In this document: positions 6,031 through 10,413 of the stretch, piece by piece
How the letters are laid out: every line of letters starts with the position of its first letter
Position numbering within the stretch: the first letter of the stretch is position 1
Source of the DNA: Clostridium sp. CAG:411
GTDB lineage: Bacteria; Bacillota; Clostridia; Lachnospirales; Lachnospiraceae
DNA length: 10,413 bases
Reading direction: 5' to 3'
Assembly: GCA_000437275.1 (NCBI GenBank)
Contig: FR899736.1
Location: forward strand, 24,144 to 34,556
Notes under the pieces: model-generated
Told to the model about the DNA's origin: nothing
The model's input: the letters and a program-made list of their open reading frames with translations, nothing else
Databases searched by the model: none
Program-made: the position numbers and the translations under genes

Positions 6031-7308
6031 TTATTTATCTTTAAAATGAAAACTCTTTTTTCCAGTTGCATAATCATCTACAATATGTCCCTGTCCAAAC
6101 AGTTTATATTTATAACTTACCAAACCTTCTAAACCAACAGGTCCTCTAGCATGTAGTTTTCCAGTGCTGATTCCTACCTCTGCCCCAAATCCATAACGGT
6201 ATCCGTCCGCAAAACGAGTGGAACAATTCTGGTATACCCCTGCTGAATCTACTAAATTCATAAAAGTCTCTGCCGTTTCTGCATTTTCCGTAACAATACA
6301 ATCCGTATGATGAGAACCATAGTAATTAATATGGTCAATTGCTTCTTCCACGTTTGCCACTGTTTTAGCAGAAATAATATAATCCAGATACTCGGTTGCA
6401 TAATCTTCTTCTGTTGCAGCTTCGCAGGAAACTACATCCTGAATTTCTTTTGTTCCACGAAGGGTTACCTTTTTTTCCTGCAATGCTTTTGCTAACATTG
6501 GCATAAACTCATCTACAATATCTTTATGTACCAACAAGGTCTCTACTGTATTACATGCAGATACATACTGCGTCTTAGAATCTACCACAATCGGTACTGC
6601 CTTTTCCAAATCCGCATCCTTATCCACATAAATATGACAAATACCATCCGCATGTCCCATCACAGGGATTTTTGTATTATTCATAATGTATTGTACAAAT
6701 GCATTTGAGCCTCTTGGTATAAGTAAATCTACGGATTCATGGCAGGAAAGCAATTCGTTAATTTCACTTCTTGCCTCTAACTGCATCATACAATGTTCTA
6801 CCAATCCCGCTTCTCTGACTGCCTTTTCTATAATCTGAAACAAGGTTTTATTTGTGCGAAGAGTCTCACTTCCGCCCTTTAAAACAACACAGTTTCCACT
6901 TTTAATACAAAGTGCCGAAATTTGTATGAGTGCATCTGGTCTTGCCTCAAATATTACGCCAATTACGCCAATCGGACAAGTTACACGCTGTAAGGTAAGC
7001 CCTTCATCCAATTCTCTCGTAAACTGTGTCTGAAAAAGTGGGTCTGGCAAACGGATCAAATCTTTTATCCCTGCTGTCACATCTTTTAATTTTCCTTCGT
7101 CAAATTTCAGACGTTTCATAACGGGTGCTGCCACACCATCTTTTTCTGCCTGCTCCATATCTTCTTGATTGGCTGCAAAAATCTGTTCTTTCTGCTCCAC
7201 AATTGCCTTGCATACGGCTTCTAACGCCTTATTTCTGCTTTCCTCACTGGATGCCGCCAATGCGGGTGCCGCCAATTTAACTTTTTTAAGTTCCTCTTTT
7301 AAGTCCAT
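6031..7308 (-). CDS. proA: ProA, gamma-glutamyl phosphate reductase
   Basis: Reduces gamma-glutamyl phosphate with NADPH to glutamate semialdehyde, the second step of proline synthesis, in the cytosol. It is 425 residues, close to the family norm (about 415-430). Motifs in order: GVIGVIFEARPDALIQI (114-130), LKGGSE (143-148) of the nucleotide-binding fold, PRGSNAFVQYI (198-208), HADGICHIYVD (219-229), the active-site region SACNTVETLLVH (250-261) with catalytic-type Cys252, NCSTRFADGYRYGFGAEVGIST (361-382) and LHARGPVGLEGL (385-396). The start ATG follows AGGAAGGA. The usual partner proB is not in this window. The gene lies 37 bp after an amidase gene with no terminator between, so the two are probably co-transcribed, and it ends at a strong terminator. 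Identification is secure. Confidence 0.97.
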   Translation of the reverse strand: MDLKEELKKVKLAAPALAASSEESRNKALEAVCKAIVEQKEQIFAANQEDMEQAEKDGVAAPVMKRLKFDEGKLKDVTAGIKDLIRLPDPLFQTQFTRELDEGLTLQRVTCPIGVIGVIFEARPDALIQISALCIKSGNCVVLKGGSETLRTNKTLFQIIEKAVREAGLVEHCMMQLEARSEINELLSCHESVDLLIPRGSNAFVQYIMNNTKIPVMGHADGICHIYVDKDADLEKAVPIVVDSKTQYVSACNTVETLLVHKDIVDEFMPMLAKALQEKKVTLRGTKEIQDVVSCEAATEEDYATEYLDYIISAKTVANVEEAIDHINYYGSHHTDCIVTENAETAETFMNLVDSAGVYQNCSTRFADGYRYGFGAEVGISTGKLHARGPVGLEGLVSYKYKLFGQGHIVDDYATGKKSFHFKDK

Positions 7309-7345
7309 ATCTTTCCTTCCTCTCTATCTGTCAGCTCATATTTCA

Positions 7346-8407
7346 CTATTTTTTATAATACGAATCCACACCGTTCGCAATTCCCTGCACCATTGCTTTT
7401 TGTCCGTTTTGGGATGCCATGTACTTATCTTCTGCGGAATTTGTCATAAATCCCATTTCTAATACAATTACTGGGACTTTACTCCAATTGGTACCTGTCA
7501 AATCGTCGCGTTTTACACTTCCACGATTGCGAATACCTGTGGCTGCACAATAGCTTTTCAAAATGCTCTGGGACAATTTATAACTTTTACCGCTAAGTTT
7601 TCCTACATATGGATTCTGCGAAGATGGATACAGTCCACTGGCTCCCTTTGCACTGGAAGCACCTCCATCTGCATGTAAACGAATACAAATATCTGCACCA
7701 CTCTTATTAATCTTGATTGCTCGTTCTTTATTACTAATATTTACGTTATTTTTGGTTCTTGTCATGACAACCGCATAACCTCTGTTGACCAATTCCTTTT
7801 TTAAAGACTTCGCAATCTTCATCGTAAGCTGGTATTCGGCTATATGGGTAGAGACACCACTCGTTCCCCCTGCTACCTTTGCTTTTTTGGTAGAAGCTCC
7901 TGGTCCGACTGCTTCCAATCCTGAATTTCCAGACTGCTGATGTCCTGGGTCAATTCCGATTATTCTCTTTGCTTTTATCTTCACCTTGCAAGAAATAGCT
8001 ACCGTTTCATAGTTTGCCTTTACAGTGACCGTTCCTACTCTTTTTCCTTTTAATACACCTTTTTGGTTGATTGTTGCGTATTTTTTATTCGAAACAGACC
8101 ATTTAACGGCTTTTATTGGTTCTCCCGCATTTACCTTTACCTTAAATGCATAGCTTTTTCCTGCTTTTAAGCTGGCTACCTTTTTACTCCATTTTAAAGA
8201 AACAGGGACCTCTGTTTCCTTCGGTGTGGCAGTAGCTTTTGTCGCTGCTGGAGAAGCCGCTGCTTTTGCTGTCTGCTCATTTACTCTGTTGGAATGTGTT
8301 GAAAAGCCGCCTTGTCCTGCAACTCCAAGTCCACCTCCCACACAGATAAGTGCAAGCAAAAGTATCCCTACATATTTCTTTTTTCTATCTTTCGTATTTT
8401 TTCTCAT
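7346..8407 (-). CDS. Exported N-acetylmuramoyl-L-alanine amidase with Big2-like domain
   Basis: A 353-residue zinc amidase that cuts the bond between muramic acid and the peptide stem of peptidoglycan. A basic N-terminus and hydrophobic segment (about 12-30) form a signal peptide or anchor; a V-x-A site at 28-30 is a possible cleavage point and there is no lipobox. Next come an Ala/Thr/Pro linker (about 46-65), a bacterial Ig-like domain of Big2 type (about 68-146; the stretch SVSNKKYATINQKGVLKG is characteristic), and an Amidase_3 catalytic domain (about 147-353). The expected zinc and catalytic residues are His156 (GIDPGH), Glu191 (HIAEYQL), His245 (IRLHADGG) and Glu317 (VLEMGFMTN). The ribosome site is a purine-rich AAAGGA about 10 bases before the ATG. 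The 99-bp gap to the upstream sbcC holds no clear terminator or promoter. Probably a cell-wall remodelling enzyme, possibly acting in cell separation or spore formation; the sequence does not decide which. Confidence 0.93.
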   Translation of the reverse strand: MRKNTKDRKKKYVGILLLALICVGGGLGVAGQGGFSTHSNRVNEQTAKAAASPAATKATATPKETEVPVSLKWSKKVASLKAGKSYAFKVKVNAGEPIKAVKWSVSNKKYATINQKGVLKGKRVGTVTVKANYETVAISCKVKIKAKRIIGIDPGHQQSGNSGLEAVGPGASTKKAKVAGGTSGVSTHIAEYQLTMKIAKSLKKELVNRGYAVVMTRTKNNVNISNKERAIKINKSGADICIRLHADGGASSAKGASGLYPSSQNPYVGKLSGKSYKLSQSILKSYCAATGIRNRGSVKRDDLTGTNWSKVPVIVLEMGFMTNSAEDKYMASQNGQKAMVQGIANGVDSYYKK

Positions 8408-8506
8408 AAAACGATTTTCCTTTCCCCTTTTAATCTGTCAGTTTGGCTTGCTATAACCATTCCTTTCAACATCTTATCACAAAATTTTCCTATTATCTAT
8501 AGAAGA

Positions 8507-10413
8507 TTACACAATCCCACTGTCCAGTTCCCATTTGTGATGACTTCCCCTGCTACTCTTTTCAATGATTAACTTAGTGCCCACCTGACTTTTTAATTCA
8601 CTGACATGAGAAATAATGCCAACTAATCTTTTTCCTTCAGACAATTCATTCAAAATGCCAATGGCTTCATTTCTTGTTTCATCACTAAGCGAACCAAATC
8701 CCTCATCAATAAACATGGTATCCAAGTGAACTGCACCATTACTATTCTGTATCATATCTGCCATTCCCAGTGCCATAGAAAGGGATGCCAAGAAGGACTC
8801 TCCACCAGACAAGGTTTTTACATCGCGGACCTGATCTGTCATTAGACTGTAAATATCCAAATCCAATCCCACTTCGCCCTGCGCACCCAAGTCCTCTATG
8901 TTGCGACATTGGAGAAGAAACTGCTGCCCTGACATTTTTACAAGCCGCATATTGGCACGCTCAATAATTTCTTTGAAAAATTCCCGCTGCATATAAGTTT
9001 GAAACGTAAGGTGTTTGCCCGCTAACTTTCCATTTACGGTATTATAAAGCTTTTGCAAAACATTTCCTGTTTCCCACAGTCCTGCTCTTTCCTTATAAAG
9101 AGCTTTTCCCATTTTCTTAGCTTCTTCATTGGTGGTGACCAGATGGTAGATTTCATTGCCCTGTCTTTCCACCTGATTCTTTTCTTCCTGCAACTGTTCT
9201 TTCTTTTCCTTATATTCCGTTATGTCCAGTGGCTCTTTTCCCTTTGTCTGCTCTGTAAGATGTCGAATACGCTCCGTCAAACGAATTTGTTTCTCCTGAA
9301 AACTGCTTACTTCCTGTCTTAGTTTTTCTATCTCTTTTTGTGCAAGATAAGCGTCCTGATATTGCTTTGTATCTGCAAAGCCAGCCTTTAAAAGCTGTTC
9401 CTCATACACTTTTATGGCACTTTCTAATTCTTTCTTCAAATTCTCTGCGTGTTTCTCCAACTGCTGTAATTGTCCCTGCCTTTTATCCATCTCTGCCTTT
9501 TCATGTTCGTAGTGGGACTGGCTTTCCTTCTTCGCTGTAACCAATTTGTCATACTGTACCATCAAAAGATGTAAGCGTTCCTGTGCCTCATTTTTTTCAG
9601 CAAATGGTAACCGCTCCGAAACTGCCGTATATTTTGCTGTTAGAGTTGCCAGAGACACCTGCTGTTTTGTAAGCTGTTCCGCAGTATCTTTCATTTTCTT
9701 TTCATGACTGCCTCGCTTAGTCTGGTAATTTTCTACCCACTTTTCTAACTGTTTTATTTGGATACTGTCTTTCTCCGCCTTCTTCTTTGCCTTCTCGCAT
9801 TGCTCCAACTGCTGTTTCACTTGTTTTTGCTCCTCTAAAAGAGAAACCTCTTTCTCCCCAAACAAACGCTCCTTGCTCCGCTTCCACTCCTCCTCTTTCA
9901 TTTTCCATTCCTGTTTTGTTCGTTCATAACCAACATTTGCCCGTTCTCTCTCCTCGGATGCCTTCTTTTTCTCCGCCTCCATCTTTTTTAGATATTCTTT
10001 ATCCACATTTTCTTCGTTGTTTTGTTCTTTTGTCCACATTTTTGGCTCATGATGCACACTTCCACACACAGGACAAGGCATCCCCTCCTGCAGTTGTTGT
10101 CTTAAAAATGCTGCCTGATTATGCATAAACACATCATAGATTCGATTATATTCCTCTTCTATCTCCTGCTGTTTTCTCTGTGCCTGCCGCAAAATGGTTC
10201 TCTCTTTTTCCTCTTTTTTTGCAAGCACCTTTAATTTTTCCTCTAACACAAGCAAGGTATCTATATCCTGTTTTCTTTGTGCTAATTGCTTTTCCTCTAA
10301 AGAAATCACCTGCAAATCCTTTGCCTGCTCCTGTAATGCCTGTAACTCCTTTTCTTTTCCCTCATAAGCTGCATCTGCCTTTTGCAAGGTTTCTTCCAAC
10401 TGTTGCCTTTGCT
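8507..10413 (-). CDS. sbcC: SbcC-type exonuclease ATPase subunit, C-terminal part
   Basis: Partial gene: the frame is open through the window edge, so the start, Walker A and N-terminal ATPase half lie beyond 10413. The 634 visible residues form a long Lys/Glu/Gln-rich coiled coil broken by a zinc-hook CPVC motif (codons at about 10075-10064; GMPCPVCGSVHH). The C-terminal ATPase lobe follows: signature LSGGES (near 8811), Walker B with catalytic Glu (TMFIDEGFG), D-loop SLSD and the switch His in ISHVSEL. This is the Rad50/SMC-like plan. The distance from hook to C-terminus (about 520 residues) predicts a full protein near 1000-1050 residues, as in E. coli SbcC. With SbcD it cleaves hairpins and DNA ends during repair; an sbcD gene would be expected upstream, outside the window. 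Confidence 0.93.
   Translation of the reverse strand, partial: QRQQLEETLQKADAAYEGKEKELQALQEQAKDLQVISLEEKQLAQRKQDIDTLLVLEEKLKVLAKKEEKERTILRQAQRKQQEIEEEYNRIYDVFMHNQAAFLRQQLQEGMPCPVCGSVHHEPKMWTKEQNNEENVDKEYLKKMEAEKKKASEERERANVGYERTKQEWKMKEEEWKRSKERLFGEKEVSLLEEQKQVKQQLEQCEKAKKKAEKDSIQIKQLEKWVENYQTKRGSHEKKMKDTAEQLTKQQVSLATLTAKYTAVSERLPFAEKNEAQERLHLLMVQYDKLVTAKKESQSHYEHEKAEMDKRQGQLQQLEKHAENLKKELESAIKVYEEQLLKAGFADTKQYQDAYLAQKEIEKLRQEVSSFQEKQIRLTERIRHLTEQTKGKEPLDITEYKEKKEQLQEEKNQVERQGNEIYHLVTTNEEAKKMGKALYKERAGLWETGNVLQKLYNTVNGKLAGKHLTFQTYMQREFFKEIIERANMRLVKMSGQQFLLQCRNIEDLGAQGEVGLDLDIYSLMTDQVRDVKTLSGGESFLASLSMALGMADMIQNSNGAVHLDTMFIDEGFGSLSDETRNEAIGILNELSEGKRLVGIISHVSELKSQVGTKLIIEKSSRGSHHKWELDSGIV

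Noticed and set aside
9787..10128. Plus-strand frame of 113 residues opposite sbcC
   Set aside because: Shadow frame caused by the biased Lys/Glu/Gln codons of the coiled coil; no recognisable protein and no ribosome site.
10397..10399. TTG codon as a start for the SbcC-like protein
   Set aside because: The frame continues to the window edge without a stop, and the N-terminal ATPase half is missing, so the gene simply runs off the window.
1..10413. CRISPR arrays, insertion sequences, phage genes, tRNA or rRNA genes
   Set aside because: No regularly spaced repeats with unique spacers, no transposase or integrase motifs, and no tRNA- or rRNA-like segment were found; the gene content is core chromosomal.

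Overview
The window looks like chromosomal DNA of a low-GC Gram-positive anaerobe of the class Clostridia, most likely Lachnospiraceae. The reasons are the AT-rich gaps, strong AGGAGG-type ribosome binding sites, the paired glgC-glgD glycogen genes next to spoVG, a Big2-type domain on a cell-wall amidase, and the amino-acid character of GlgC. The family assignment is an inference from general knowledge. Every protein gene I can support lies on the minus strand, so the description below runs from high to low coordinates, in the direction of transcription.

Region 1 (10413-7309): the C-terminal two thirds of the DNA-repair ATPase SbcC (cut by the window edge), then an exported N-acetylmuramoyl-L-alanine amidase, then, 37 bp later, proA (proline synthesis). 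A long near-perfect inverted repeat just after proA (5956-6000) is a convincing terminator that can work in both directions.

Region 2 (6030-5585): a 446-bp gap without a protein gene. It holds a good plus-strand promoter (TTGACA-16-TAGAAT), a 12-bp perfect hairpin, a U-rich tract, a second folded element and the bidirectional terminator. Together these look like a stand-alone plus-strand small RNA of about 80-210 nt, opposite in direction to every gene here. The minus-strand promoter of the next operon is also in this gap.

Region 3 (5584-3269): a two-component system, with the sensor histidine kinase first and the OmpR-family response regulator second, 3 bp apart, driven by TTGAGA-17-TATACT. 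The kinase has an unusual 50-residue Lys/Glu/Gln-rich insertion inside its ATP-binding domain.

Region 4 (3268-2816): a 453-bp regulatory gap before glgC. It carries two candidate promoters. The upstream one is preceded by three (A/G)TTACA hexamers with an exact 11-bp period, an arrangement typical of OmpR/PhoP-family binding sites. The downstream one is preceded by 17-bp direct repeats with a 21-bp period. The response regulator gene lies directly upstream and no terminator was seen after it, so it is a natural candidate to control glycogen synthesis.

Region 5 (2815-11): glgC (GTG start), glgD (overlapping glgC by 4 bp) and spoVG. GlgC has the catalytic residues of ADP-glucose pyrophosphorylase; GlgD has lost several and is probably the regulatory subunit.

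Most protein content is ordinary housekeeping. The points worth following up are the plus-strand RNA candidate, the phased repeats before glgC, and the kinase insertion.
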